A DNA stretch of 64,000 nt from positions 1-64,000 of the forward strand of contig NZ_BAGG01000060.1 of the NCBI RefSeq assembly GCF_000308695.1. Direction: 5' to 3'. The notes under the pieces are model-generated. The model ran no database searches. It was not told the DNA's origin and worked only from the letters and a program-made list of their open reading frames with translations. Below, in pieces: positions 46,264 through 54,780 of the stretch. The position numbers and the translations under genes are program-made. Each line of letters starts with the position of its first letter. Position 1 is the first letter of the stretch. This stretch comes from Nocardia takedensis NBRC 100417 (GTDB lineage: Bacteria > Actinomycetota > Actinomycetes > Mycobacteriales > Mycobacteriaceae).

Positions 46264-46905
46264 TCAGGATTCCGGGGCGGGGGAGGTGGGGGTCGGGGGT
46301 TGGTGGGAGGCGAGGAATTCGTCGACGATGCGGACGTGGTCGGCGTGGGTGGTGCGGGCGGCGCCGACGAGGCGTCCGTGGGCGACCGGGCCGATCAGTT
46401 GGGCGACCGCGGCGGGGACGTTGTCCGTGCCGAGTACCGCGCGTCCTTCGTCGGTGGCGAACAGTTGCTCGAACGGCTGACGGTAGTGGTAGTTCACGCC
46501 CATGCGGAACATGGCGGCCTTGGTCAGCGTCTCGTTCGCTTCGGCGGGTGCGCCCGCCGCCAACCAGGTCAGCGCCACTCTGCTCAGCGGGGCCGTCTGG
46601 ATGACTGTCGCGTGCCGCTCGACGAGTTCGATCAGCTTGTCGCGCAACGTTCCTTCGGTGGGTGCGGTGACCGCGGGCAGCAGGACCCGGTACAGCGCGG
46701 CCGTCCCCGCGACGACGCCTTTGCCGAGGTACTTGTACATGGCGTTCTTCGTGGCGGTCTTCTGCTGACCGTAGGTGTAGACGGCGAGCGGCTTGAGGCC
46801 GCCCGACTTGATCAGTGTCGCGACCGCGCGCAGTTGCTCGGCCCGCGTGGGCGGCGTCGGCGGGTGCTCCGACTTCGGGGTGTCCTCGGTGATCCCAGTC
46901 GACAT
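46264..46905 (-). CDS. Uncharacterised 213-residue protein
   Basis: I do not recognise a family. The product starts at ATG 46905 with GGAGGAG seven bases before it, which supports expression. It has a proline/threonine-rich N-terminus, a conserved-looking helical core (LRAVATLIKSGGLKPLAVYT, GQQKTATKNAMYKYLGKGV, ALTWLAAGAPAEANETLTKA) and a proline-rich tail. There is no signal peptide and no clear membrane span. It lies tail to tail with the large TPR protein, 48 bases apart. It may be an adaptor; function unknown. Confidence 0.55.
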   Translation of the reverse strand: MSTGITEDTPKSEHPPTPPTRAEQLRAVATLIKSGGLKPLAVYTYGQQKTATKNAMYKYLGKGVVAGTAALYRVLLPAVTAPTEGTLRDKLIELVERHATVIQTAPLSRVALTWLAAGAPAEANETLTKAAMFRMGVNYHYRQPFEQLFATDEGRAVLGTDNVPAAVAQLIGPVAHGRLVGAARTTHADHVRIVDEFLASHQPPTPTSPAPES

Positions 46906-47243
46906 CGGGTCTCCTCCAGAATATTTGCCGCATCGGCCCCGGCGGGCACGCTTCTGCCGATCCTACTGTCGCCTTCTCGATATCTCCGGCGCACCGAAAT
47001 GCGCTGGGATGTGAGCAGCGCCACGGCTATTGAGAGACCATCCGGTCGCCGCGTGACTCGTCGGTCCGGATCGCTTGTGAGGTTCGTCGGATCGGGTGGA
47101 TTCTTCGAGTCGAACGGGTAATGGTGGACGACCCCCGCCGGATGTGATCGGTGGGGTTGTCCCCTTTCACCGGGGTGCGCCGGTCCGAGACCGGTCCGTT
47201 ACCCTGGTCGCTGCACTGGAGATCGTCGGAGGTCAGGAAAAGT

Positions 47244-47345
47244 ATGGGAAGTGTTGTTCTCGACATCGTCGCGCTGGTCACCAACCGGGCCGCCGCTTTG
47301 TGGAATTGGATCGCGACCGGTTCGGCGGGGTTCCCTCCGCTCTGA
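47244..47345 (+). CDS. Candidate 33-residue hydrophobic peptide
   Basis: The ORF begins MGSVVLDIVALVTNRAAALW and ends in a proline-leucine tail. Its ATG at 47244 has GGAGGTCAGGAAAAGT in front, a plausible ribosome site. The first 25 residues could form an amphipathic or membrane helix with tryptophans. A TTACCCT-like -10 sits about 40 bases upstream. No family is known. It precedes the membrane protein at 47495 by 150 bases. It could be chance; support is the ribosome site and composition only. Confidence 0.4.
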   Translation: MGSVVLDIVALVTNRAAALWNWIATGSAGFPPL

Positions 47346-47494
47346 GTCGCATCGACCGGGAAGCCCCCGTCCGCCCTTTCGAGGAGCGTGGCGGGGGTTT
47401 CTCCGTCTCCGGGGACCTGTCGAGAGACGCTGCGGCGTGACGAGATACGGACCACGGCGCGCGGGCCGGTGCGGGCGCGGCTATCTTCGTGTGC

Positions 47495-48061
47495 ATGAGC
47501 GTCGATGAGCGGACCCGCAGGCGCACCCCGATCTGGTTCGCGTGGTGGATGATCGTGGTCATCGGCGTGACGGCGATCCTGTGCCTGGTGCAGTTCTGGG
47601 TGATCGCCTCGCGGGGGACCGAGACCGCCGAGGTGGTCCTGTGGGCACTGCTCGGCGTGGCCGGGGTCCTGGCGCTGCTGTTCGGCCTGATCGGCCTGTT
47701 CCGCTATCGCGCGTTCCGGCTGAGCCTGGCCGCGCCGTTGCTGCTGGGCCTGCTCGGCGCGGCGGTCTATTACGACATCCCCGAGCGGGCCGCCTGGAAA
47801 CTGTCGCGCGGCATCCTCGAGGAGCAGGCCGCGGACTGCGTGAACCCCGGTCAGCGCACCCGTCTCGGCGTCTACAGCATCCGCTACATCGACCGCAAGG
47901 ACGGCGGCTGCCTGTTCTACTTCGAGGGCGAGGAGAAGAACGCCGAAGGTTTCGGCTACTTCCCCGACACTCCGCCGCCCGCGCTCGGCGCGCCCGCCGA
48001 ACGCGGGATCGGCTACGAGGCGTATCACATCCCCTGGTACCGCTTCGTCGACAATTCCTGA
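47495..48061 (+). CDS. Small membrane protein with three predicted spans
   Basis: The 188-residue protein has a short basic N-terminus (DERTRRRTPIW) followed by three hydrophobic spans (FAWWMIVVIGVTAILCLVQFWVIA, VVLWALLGVAGVLALLFGLIGLF and LSLAAPLLLGLLGAAVYY). A C-terminal soluble domain of about 90 residues (LEEQAADCVNPGQRTRLGVYSIRYIDRKDGGCLFYFEG) contains two cysteines that may pair, suggesting an external position. No known domain was recognised. The ATG at 47495 gives the basic start; GTG 47489 is also possible. Confidence 0.65.
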   Translation: MSVDERTRRRTPIWFAWWMIVVIGVTAILCLVQFWVIASRGTETAEVVLWALLGVAGVLALLFGLIGLFRYRAFRLSLAAPLLLGLLGAAVYYDIPERAAWKLSRGILEEQAADCVNPGQRTRLGVYSIRYIDRKDGGCLFYFEGEEKNAEGFGYFPDTPPPALGAPAERGIGYEAYHIPWYRFVDNS

Positions 48062-48103
48062 CCCGCGCTCACGAACCTGGCAACGCTCCGGCCTGATCAG
48101 CGC

Positions 48104-48826
48104 TCAGGCCGTGCTGCGCGGGTGCACCCACAGCGCCTCGGCCACCGCGCACAGCGCGCCGTCGGCGTCGGCGACGGCCACGCCCACCGTGAACTTGCGG
48201 CCCTGCGCCGCGATCGGCCACGCCACCGACAGGTGCGGTGCGCCCGCCCGGACCGGGGCGATGTTCGTCGCGGTGAGCGCGGCTGTCAACGCGCCGCCGT
48301 GGCGCATCCCCAGATATTCGATGCCCGCCCAGCCGCCGGGGCAATCCAGTGCGGCCCAGAGGTTCTCGGGCAGCAGCACGCCGTCGGGGCCCGCCAGCAC
48401 CGGGTCGGGCGTCCACGCCGCCACGATGAGATCGTCGAGCGGGCTCGGGTAGAGGTGCAGTCCTTCACCGGGCGCGCACCCCGATCCGCAGCCGTAGCAG
48501 TCGGTGACCCGTCGCCCGGGCAGCGCGGCCTCGGTGTGCGCCCGCGCGCGGTCCAGTGACGGGAATGGCGGCACCCGCACCGACAAGGTCGCGGGGATCG
48601 ATTCCGCCAGGACCGCGTCCGCGGCGTCGACCAGTGCGTGCCCGCCGTCGCCGAGGTCGATGATCCGCAGCGGCACGCCGACGGCGACACGGCGGCGGAA
48701 GTCGACGCGCACCGTGGGCTCGGCCGGTGCGCGGGCCGCCAGCAGACCGGCGACATACCCGCCGAAGGCGATGTCGGGATAGCCGGTGACGTGGTCGGGG
48801 ATCAGCACCTGGTCCACTTCGATCAT
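48104..48826 (-). CDS. Thioesterase-like double hotdog-fold protein
   Basis: The 240-residue protein looks like two hotdog halves, PDIAFGGYVAGLLAARAP ... RVDFRRRVAVGVPLRIID in the first and LAALDCPGG-like ALDCPGGWAGIEYLGMRHGGALTAALTATN in the second, as in uncharacterised actinobacterial thioesterase-superfamily proteins. A cysteine cluster, VTDCYGCGSGCAPGEGLHLYP, joins them and is unusual. It could hydrolyse an acyl-CoA or simply bind one. ATG at 48826 is the only plausible start; its ribosome site is weak. The gene is 70 bases from DUF305 on the same strand. Confidence 0.6.
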   Translation of the reverse strand: MIEVDQVLIPDHVTGYPDIAFGGYVAGLLAARAPAEPTVRVDFRRRVAVGVPLRIIDLGDGGHALVDAADAVLAESIPATLSVRVPPFPSLDRARAHTEAALPGRRVTDCYGCGSGCAPGEGLHLYPSPLDDLIVAAWTPDPVLAGPDGVLLPENLWAALDCPGGWAGIEYLGMRHGGALTAALTATNIAPVRAGAPHLSVAWPIAAQGRKFTVGVAVADADGALCAVAEALWVHPRSTA

Positions 48827-48895
48827 GATCGTCCACGGCCTCTCCCGGCCGCGCGGCCGTCGCCGACGACGATACCGAGGACGCGCTCGTGACCG

Positions 48896-49540
48896 CTATC
48901 CGCCCAGTTGGGTGAGCAGTAGGCTCATGATCCCGATCTCCTGGGGCTGGCTCTGGAGCATCCCGCGCGCGGCCTCCTTCACCGGGCCCGAGGCCAGCAG
49001 CAGATCCGCGGCCCGCGCCATCTGCATCCCGCCCTGGTGGTGGGTGATCATCAGGCGCAGGTAGCGGATCTCGGCGTCGCGTCCGGTCGCGGCGGCCAAC
49101 GCGTCGAGGTCGGCGGTGGTGGCCATGCCCGGCATGGTCGTCGCGGGCGTGGTCGGGGTGGTCGACCTGTGCCCGTGGGCGACCGGGAGGTCGGTGCTCA
49201 TCCACTCCATCGGACGGGTGGGCAGCGGCGAGGCCCCGGCCAGGCGCAACCACCCCAGCATGGCGCCGATCTCGAGCCGCTGGGCGTCGGACAACTGCTG
49301 GGCCAGGCGACGCACGGCGGGTTCGGCGTTCGGGTCGAGTCGCTGGGTCATGAGCAGCGCCTGCTGGTGGTGGGCCGTCATGTCCTGGGCGAAGCCGATC
49401 TCCACCTCGCTGAGCACCGGCGCGGCGACGGGTGTCTCGGGCAGCAGCACCGGCCGCAGCGCCGCGCCCAGCACCACCAGGAACACCGCGAGCAGGCCGA
49501 CGCCTGCGACCAGCACGGGCGAGCGGCGGTCCGCGCTCAT
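48896..49540 (-). CDS. DUF305 family membrane-anchored protein
   Basis: The 214-residue protein starts with one span (VLVAGVGLLAVFLVVLGAALRPVLL), then a DUF305 domain: EIGFAQDMTAHHQQALLMTQRL, and later EIRYLRLMITHHQGGMQMARAADLLL. The paired HHQ motifs and methionines suggest metal, possibly copper, binding; DUF305 proteins form ferritin-like bundles. Its start overlaps the LVIVD gene's stop by four bases (49537-49540), so they are one operon. The role is unknown; envelope metal handling is an inference. Confidence 0.88.
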   Translation of the reverse strand: MSADRRSPVLVAGVGLLAVFLVVLGAALRPVLLPETPVAAPVLSEVEIGFAQDMTAHHQQALLMTQRLDPNAEPAVRRLAQQLSDAQRLEIGAMLGWLRLAGASPLPTRPMEWMSTDLPVAHGHRSTTPTTPATTMPGMATTADLDALAAATGRDAEIRYLRLMITHHQGGMQMARAADLLLASGPVKEAARGMLQSQPQEIGIMSLLLTQLGG

Positions 49541-51111
49541 GACCCGACCGTGGAGCGCTGGTCGGCGGGCACGTCGTAGACGCCGTTCTCCAGTCGCAAC
49601 ACCATGAATCCGTTGTCCGAGCAGGCGACGTAGAGTTGGTCGCCGCGCCACTCCGGCGGCGAGAAACACCAGTCGGTGGACATGTCGCCGAACGCGATCC
49701 GGCCGGTGCGGCTGGTCAGCGCCTGCCACGGATCGAACTGCCCCTCGAGCACCGCGCGGGCGACCGGGATCGCCGAGAGCAGCGGCACGCCGATCAACGA
49801 GGCCAGCGCGTGCGGCGAATTCCACAGTTCCAGGTTGCGGCCGGTGCGCGCGGGCGGATTGAAGTAGGCGATCTCGTGGATGTTCCCCGGATCGCTGACG
49901 TCGAAGACCCGGATGCCCGAGGAGATCCAGCCGCAGGCCAGCGCGGTGGGGTTCTCGGGGCGGTCGGCCGCGCAGTAGTGCGATTCGTAGGCGAAGGCCG
50001 AACCACCCATGGACGAGCCGATATTGGCGTCGAGGTTGGCGGGCAGGTTGATCTCGAGTTTGATCTTGGCGACGATCTCGGGGGAGGCGTCGTCGGAGAC
50101 ATCGATGAGTTTGACGCCGCCCGAACCGCCTTCGTCCACGGTGAACAGGTAGGGCCTGCCGTCGTAGCTGACGGGCACGCTGTGCTGGGTGGCCTGCCCG
50201 TCGCTCCAGAACACCCGGCCGAGGTGATGGACCTGCGGCGCGGGTTCGCGGCGCTGGATCGCGCCGACGTCGAGGACGGTGAATCCGCTCAGCGCGGAGA
50301 TGTACATGCGGGTGCCGTCGGGGCTGAAACCCATACCGTGCGATTCGATCCCGGTCAGCCCCTGCCAGATGACCCGCGGCGCGGCCGGATTCGAGATGTC
50401 CACGGCGCTGACCAGCCCCGGTGTCAGACCGGAGGCCCAGTAGGTGTTGCCGTCGGGGGAGAAGCCGCCCTCGTGCGTCGTGATCGGCAGGGGCATACCG
50501 AGATTCGTGCCGGGACCGGGGTTGAGCAGGCGGGGATGCGCGCAGTCGGACACGTCGTAGATCGACAGGTACCCCGCGCCGGTCAGCAGGGGCACGCCGG
50601 TGCCGACCAGCAGCGCGCGGTCGGCGTTGACCTTCAGGCTCTCCCAGGTGCCCGCGAGCATGGCGGGTTCGGCGAGCACGGCGGTCGGGCGGGGGTTGGC
50701 CGGATCGGAGACGTCGAGCACCTGGACGCCGCGTCCCTCGCTGATCAGGTCGCCGGGGAAGAAGGTGCCCAGGTAGGCGCAGTGGTCGTAGCTGGTGGAG
50801 GTGATGCCCGCGCCGCGTCCGGCGAAATTGCCGACCATCGACATGTTGCAGGAGTAGCCGGCCGTGCTGCGGCCACTGTCCCGGTCAGCGGCCGGGACAT
50901 CGCCTTGCAGACCGGTCTCCGGGCGTGAGCCGGGGCCGCAGTCGGCGCGGGGGACCGAGGTGGTGCCCACCTCGAGGAATTCCTGGACGGAGTTCGCGAT
51001 ATCGGAGCGCAGATCCGCCGACGCGCTGCCCGGCAGCATCATGGCGGTGATCACGCTCGCGGTGGCCAGGGCAAGGAATCGGGCACGACGAAGGGTCGGC
51101 AGTGAACGCAT
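49537..51111 (-). CDS. Secreted LVIVD-repeat beta-propeller protein
   Basis: The 524-residue precursor has a signal peptide ending in LPGSASA-D and then many blades with the LVIVD repeat form, such as GRGVQVLDVSDPANPRP, YLSIYDVSDCAHPRL, VSAVDISNPAAPRVIW and GIRVFDVSDPGNIHEIAYF. GMGFSPDGTRMYISA matches YVTN-type strands. The ATG at 51111 follows GAGGAG. It is translated together with DUF305 downstream. LVIVD proteins are surface propellers with unknown ligands. Confidence 0.9.
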   Translation of the reverse strand: MRSLPTLRRARFLALATASVITAMMLPGSASADLRSDIANSVQEFLEVGTTSVPRADCGPGSRPETGLQGDVPAADRDSGRSTAGYSCNMSMVGNFAGRGAGITSTSYDHCAYLGTFFPGDLISEGRGVQVLDVSDPANPRPTAVLAEPAMLAGTWESLKVNADRALLVGTGVPLLTGAGYLSIYDVSDCAHPRLLNPGPGTNLGMPLPITTHEGGFSPDGNTYWASGLTPGLVSAVDISNPAAPRVIWQGLTGIESHGMGFSPDGTRMYISALSGFTVLDVGAIQRREPAPQVHHLGRVFWSDGQATQHSVPVSYDGRPYLFTVDEGGSGGVKLIDVSDDASPEIVAKIKLEINLPANLDANIGSSMGGSAFAYESHYCAADRPENPTALACGWISSGIRVFDVSDPGNIHEIAYFNPPARTGRNLELWNSPHALASLIGVPLLSAIPVARAVLEGQFDPWQALTSRTGRIAFGDMSTDWCFSPPEWRGDQLYVACSDNGFMVLRLENGVYDVPADQRSTVGS

Positions 51112-51275
51112 CGTTGCGCTCCTCGAACATCGGTGTGGGCGACAGAGATCAGCTGACTGGGACAGCTGACCCACCTACCGAATGGTAACCACAAGTGACA
51201 ACGCCGGGGACCGGATCGGGCGAATTCACCGCGCCGTTCGGGAAACCGCCGACTCGTCGGTGATCTCCGCAGGGG

Positions 51276-51335
51276 CGACCTTCGCGGTGTCGACCGCCGT
51301 CGTCTAGTACGCCGTGGTGTCGACCGTCGTGGTGT
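51276..51335. repeat. 15-bp minisatellite, CGACC(n)TCGnGGTGT type
   Basis: Four 15-bp units run 51276-51335: CGACCTTCGCGGTGT, CGACCGCCGTCGTCT, AGTACGCCGTGGTGT and CGACCGTCGTGGTGT. The last part encodes VDTTTVDTTA at the C-terminus of the gene ending at 51304; the array continues past its stop. The unit is akin to CGACCCCGCGGTTGT at 36712-36726. Confidence 0.7.
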
Positions 51336-52227
51336 CGACCTCGAGCAGCGCCGTGCAGGCCGCGAGCAATTCCCGGCGCAGCCCGGCGGCCCGCTCGGCC
51401 AACGCCGCCTGGGCGCGGGCGTACTCGGCGCGTCCGGCGGGCGTCTCGATCCGGACCGGTTCGTAGCCGAAGTCGACCAGATCGTACGGGCTGGCCCGCA
51501 TGTCGAGTTCCCGCGCGGCGCAGGCCAACTCGAAACAGGCCAGCACCAGATCCGCGGACACCAGCGGGGTCAGTTTGAAGCCCCACTTGTACAGGTCCAT
51601 ATTCGCGTGCAGGCAGCCCGGCTGCTCACTGCCGACCTGGTCGGCGCGGGTCAGCGGGACCGCGTTGCGGCCCACCGCCTCCGGGGTGAAGAACCGGAAC
51701 GCGTCGAAATGCGTGCAGCGCAACGACATCGACTCCACCACCGCGTCGGTGCCCGCCCCGCCCAGTCGCAGCGGGACCTGCCGGTGCCGGACCTCGTCGG
51801 TCCGGTACACCATGGCCCACTCGTGCAGCCCGAAGCACGACAACTGGGCGGGCCGGGCGGCGGTGGCGCGCAACAACTCCGCGACGAACTCCACCGTGTC
51901 GCGCCGCCGCGCCAGGTGCGCGGGATCGGCGGTGACCGCGTCACCCGCGGGCAGCGTCCGGTATCCGCGCGCGCCGACGTAGTCGCGCGCATCCGCCAGC
52001 GCGACCCCGAACCCGGGATGCCAGCGCCGCAACTGCGACGGCTTGTGGCAGTAGTAGGTGAAGAGGAAATCGATGACAGGGTGGGCTGCCCCCTCCGCCC
52101 GCCGTTTGAGGTATGGGCCGACGAGGTCGTCCACGCGGGCGGCGTGTGCCCGCGCCCGCGAACGCCACTCGACAGCGGGAAATACCCGCAGGTCGAGAGC
52201 GTTGTCCGGGCGGTCGTGCGCGCTCAC
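51304..52227 (-). CDS. Uncharacterised conserved protein, often labelled 3-methyladenine DNA glycosylase
   Basis: The 307-residue protein matches a conserved actinobacterial family that databases call 3-methyladenine DNA glycosylase, though I see no helix-hairpin-helix or AAG motif to support that activity. Visible elements: HPVIDFLFTYYCHKPSQLRRWHPGFG, SCFGLHEWAMVYRTDEVRH, CTHFDAFRFFTPEAVGRN, QPGCLHANMDLYKWGFKLTPLVSADLVLACFELA and FGYEPVRIETPAGRAEYARAQ. The conserved C, H, D, W residues hint at a metal enzyme. GTG at 52227 has GGGAGA eight bases before it. Its C-terminus is built from minisatellite units. It flanks the island's integrase. Confidence 0.7.
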   Translation of the reverse strand: MSAHDRPDNALDLRVFPAVEWRSRARAHAARVDDLVGPYLKRRAEGAAHPVIDFLFTYYCHKPSQLRRWHPGFGVALADARDYVGARGYRTLPAGDAVTADPAHLARRRDTVEFVAELLRATAARPAQLSCFGLHEWAMVYRTDEVRHRQVPLRLGGAGTDAVVESMSLRCTHFDAFRFFTPEAVGRNAVPLTRADQVGSEQPGCLHANMDLYKWGFKLTPLVSADLVLACFELACAARELDMRASPYDLVDFGYEPVRIETPAGRAEYARAQAALAERAAGLRRELLAACTALLEVDTTTVDTTAY

Positions 52228-52286
52228 CCCGCTATTCTCCCGCATCGGATCCGGGTCGCTGGATCCGCCTGAACCAGGTGCCTCGA

Positions 52287-53576
52287 TCATGGTTCGGTCC
52301 GGCTCCGTCGACGCTGATTTTCGACTTCTGACACGCTTTCGACACGAGTTGAGCGCGTTCGGTTGAGCAGGCCGGTGAAGTCGGCGACCTCGTGTGGTGT
52401 GTCGATGTAGTGACGCTTGGCGGTGGTGCCGTCGTCGGCGTGGCCGAGTTGGTGTGCGGCGTGACCGGGCCCGTATTCGTGCGCGATTAGCGTGGCGACG
52501 GTTTTCCTGAAGGTTTTCGGGGTGACCCAGTCGAACTTGGTGCCTCGGGCGGAGCGCCAGCTGCGGCGGAAGTTGTGTGGGTCGTAGATGGTCCCGCTGC
52601 GGGTGGTGAACACCAGGTCGAGCGCGTTGTCCACAGCCACGGTTTCACGGCGTCGGAGTGCCTCGACGACGAACCGGGGGAGTACGACGGAGCGGTAGCC
52701 TGCTTGCGTCTTCGTCCACTCTTGGCGGATCGGCCTCAGTACCCCATCCTGATTTGTTATTCGGACGATGGTCCCGCGGATCGTTACGCGGGGCACGTCT
52801 GCCTCCAGGTCGAGGTCCTGCCATCGAATCGCGAGAGCTTCGCCGATTCGGGCGCCCGTGCCCAGAAGAACGTCGGCGACATCGAGAACGATCCGGGACC
52901 GGGGGCGACCGCGGGTGCGCGCGAGAGTCCCCGGAGTGTCACTGCCAGACACCCAGGTCTCGAGCTGCTCCCGCAGGGCGTGGAGGGTCGGGAGGTCGGC
53001 GGCTCGTGGTCGCTGAGTGTTGCGCGGAAGACGGGCTACGTTCAGTACCGGGTTGTGACGGATGACGTCGTGGCGAACGGCCAACCCCATCATGCCGGTG
53101 AGGACAACCCGGTGTGCCCGCGCCTTCGAAGGCCATGTGCGTGCCACTTCCTTGAGGTAGGCGTCCAGGCGCTGCGTTGTGGCCTCGCGGATGTGTAGTC
53201 CGCCCAGGGATGTGTTGATCTTGACGGTGTCCTCCCGGCCCCGTTTGCGCGCAACGTGGATATGACTCCGGTAGTAGTCGATCGTTTGTGGTGTGGCGCG
53301 GTTCTCGAACTCGAGTTCGGCGAGCCACAGATCGGCCAGGTCGGAGAGTTTGGTGTCCAGAGTGAGGTCCGCACCTGGCCTGGAAGCGTGACGACGCTCC
53401 GTGAGACGCTTCTTCAGCGCGGCAACAGCACGGGGTTTCGTCGGTCCCATCGCCTGCACGGGCCGTGTGATGCCGTCGCCGTCGCGAAAGCGAGTGCTCG
53501 CCCGCCAACTGCCGTTCTTCTGTCTCTTGGTGTTGATCGAGCCGTAGGTGCCGATGGCAAGTGGTGGATGCGGCAT
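52287..53576 (-). CDS. int: Tyrosine recombinase/integrase of an integrated element
   Basis: The 429-residue protein has an N-terminal arm-type region (YGSINTKRQKNGSWRASTRFRDGDG), a core-binding SAM-like domain (KLSDLADLWLAELEFE ... QTIDYYRSH) and a catalytic domain. Catalytic residues visible are R in GTGARIGEALAIRW, K/R in TFRKTVATLI, H in HQLGHADDGTT and the tyrosine in AKRHYI. The usual H of the HxxR box reads K (PKTFRKT), as in some variants. ATG at 53576 follows GGGAG. Its stop almost touches the neighbour's start, and no tRNA is there. With the excisionase it resembles actinomycete integrative elements. Confidence 0.9.
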   Translation of the reverse strand: MPHPPLAIGTYGSINTKRQKNGSWRASTRFRDGDGITRPVQAMGPTKPRAVAALKKRLTERRHASRPGADLTLDTKLSDLADLWLAELEFENRATPQTIDYYRSHIHVARKRGREDTVKINTSLGGLHIREATTQRLDAYLKEVARTWPSKARAHRVVLTGMMGLAVRHDVIRHNPVLNVARLPRNTQRPRAADLPTLHALREQLETWVSGSDTPGTLARTRGRPRSRIVLDVADVLLGTGARIGEALAIRWQDLDLEADVPRVTIRGTIVRITNQDGVLRPIRQEWTKTQAGYRSVVLPRFVVEALRRRETVAVDNALDLVFTTRSGTIYDPHNFRRSWRSARGTKFDWVTPKTFRKTVATLIAHEYGPGHAAHQLGHADDGTTAKRHYIDTPHEVADFTGLLNRTRSTRVESVSEVENQRRRSRTEP

Positions 53577-53793
53577 CAATACTCCCAGGTAGGCGGGCTT
53601 CAACCCGTTCGGTCGGATTTGGGTGCACGGGCGCTGCCTGCTGACGCGCGTCGCCGATCAGGGGTGGTCTGCAGGCACGGCTACGACGGGTCGGTCGCGT
53701 CCCGCGTTGCGAGGGACCCGTTCGACGGCGTGGATAGGTCGACGTGCGGGGTCCAGGTGCCAGGACAGCGACGCCGACCGAGGCGGGCGTCGG

Positions 53794-54072
53794 TCAGCGT
53801 GTGCCGCCGCCGTCGTCGAGTTGCTGTTGTTCCCAAACGAGCAGATCGCTGAGTCGGTAGCGGCGATGGCGGCCCATTCGCGCGAAGCGTGGGCCGCGCC
53901 CGGCTGCGGCCCAGGCGGTCAAGGTCTTCGCGGGAATCTGCAGCCGTTCGGCGACCTGGCCGGTGCTGAGCCAGAGCTCGTGCCGACTCGCGTCCGCGCT
54001 GGGATCGGCGGCCGGGACGGAGTTCGCGCGGGGTGCTCGCGACGGCGGGGGTGTCGGAGAATATCCGGACAT
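53794..54072 (-). CDS. xis: Excisionase-like helix-turn-helix protein
   Basis: The 92-residue protein carries a MerR-like HTH_17/excisionase domain: LWLSTGQVAERLQIPAKTLTAWAAAGRGPRFARMGRHRRYRLSDLLVWEQQQ. It lies 217 bases before the integrase start on the same strand. This small directionality factor with an integrase is standard for actinomycete integrative elements. The N-terminus is proline-rich. It would bind the attachment site to promote excision. Confidence 0.82.
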   Translation of the reverse strand: MSGYSPTPPPSRAPRANSVPAADPSADASRHELWLSTGQVAERLQIPAKTLTAWAAAGRGPRFARMGRHRRYRLSDLLVWEQQQLDDGGGTR

Positions 54073-54239
54073 GACGGGCTACCTCGTCTCTTCCGATCCT
54101 CTCCGGAAGTCGACGTACCCGTCCGCTATTCAACCCCACCAACGGGTCGGCTACCAGCAACGATTCGGTAAGCATCTGAGCGCTGTCAGAAAATGCAGGC
54201 AGAGGACATCAATCGCTCGTGGCCTGGCAACCGCGTTCA

Positions 54240-54443
54240 TTACCCGTGGCCCTGGTGCTTGACCGCGTATGAGCGCAGCCACGCCCGCGGGGCGGCGTCG
54301 GGATCCGCTGGGGTCTGCGCGGCGGGAAGCCGACGATAGGTCGACCGGTTGAGCCCAATGACCCTGCACGCGAACCGTTCCGACATACCCATCACTTCTT
54401 TGAGCATGTCCACGACGCGGCGGCTGGCCGCTGGGCTCACCAT
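54240..54443 (-). pseudogene. IS3-family transposase OrfB fragment (N-terminus only)
   Basis: The stretch encodes MVSPAASRRVVDMLKEVMGM, SERFACRVIGLNRSTYRRLP and AWLRSYAVKHQGHG, the start of an IS3-type OrfB (usually followed by HGFRRAWAALR and the DDE domain). It stops after about 67 residues at a TAA, so about 200 residues and the catalytic DDE core are missing. No OrfA partner is present. It is debris of an old insertion. Confidence 0.75.
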
Positions 54444-54583
54444 TTTCCAGTCATGATCAGTGCGGGTTGTACTACCGGCTGAGCCGAGATCTGACTCACC
54501 ATTTTCCTGATCACCCCAGTGGTCGAGAAGATTCCGGAGTGTCACCGGGGCCGGACGGACCTGACTCGGAAGTTTTCCTGACC
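54436..54583. repeat. Three short related repeats in the IS junction region
   Basis: CTCACCATTTTCC occurs at 54436-54448 and again at 54495-54507, and GACTCGGAAGTTTTCCTGACC (54563-54583) resembles the second copy (GACTCACCATTTTCCTGATC). They lie between the IS3 fragment and the IS110 gene and may be insertion-sequence ends or target remnants. No complete terminal inverted repeat was found. Confidence 0.4.
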
Positions 54584-54780
54584 GCGCGAGATGTGTGTCT
54601 TTCGCAGGACCCGTCGATCCGTCCGCGCCGGTGATGCAACCCGCTCCCCGCGCAACCACCTGGCCGAGTGGGGGTTGTGACCTGATAGGAGCATGCCGCG
54701 CCGAGCGCGCCGTCCCGTGACTGGCCTGGCCAACCCCGGTTCGTCCGACACGCACCACGACCGAAAAGGACGATCTCACG

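Noticed and set aside
52228-52290. tRNA-type attachment site for the integrase
   Set aside because: The region has no tRNA sequence; the attachment site cannot be set from this window alone.
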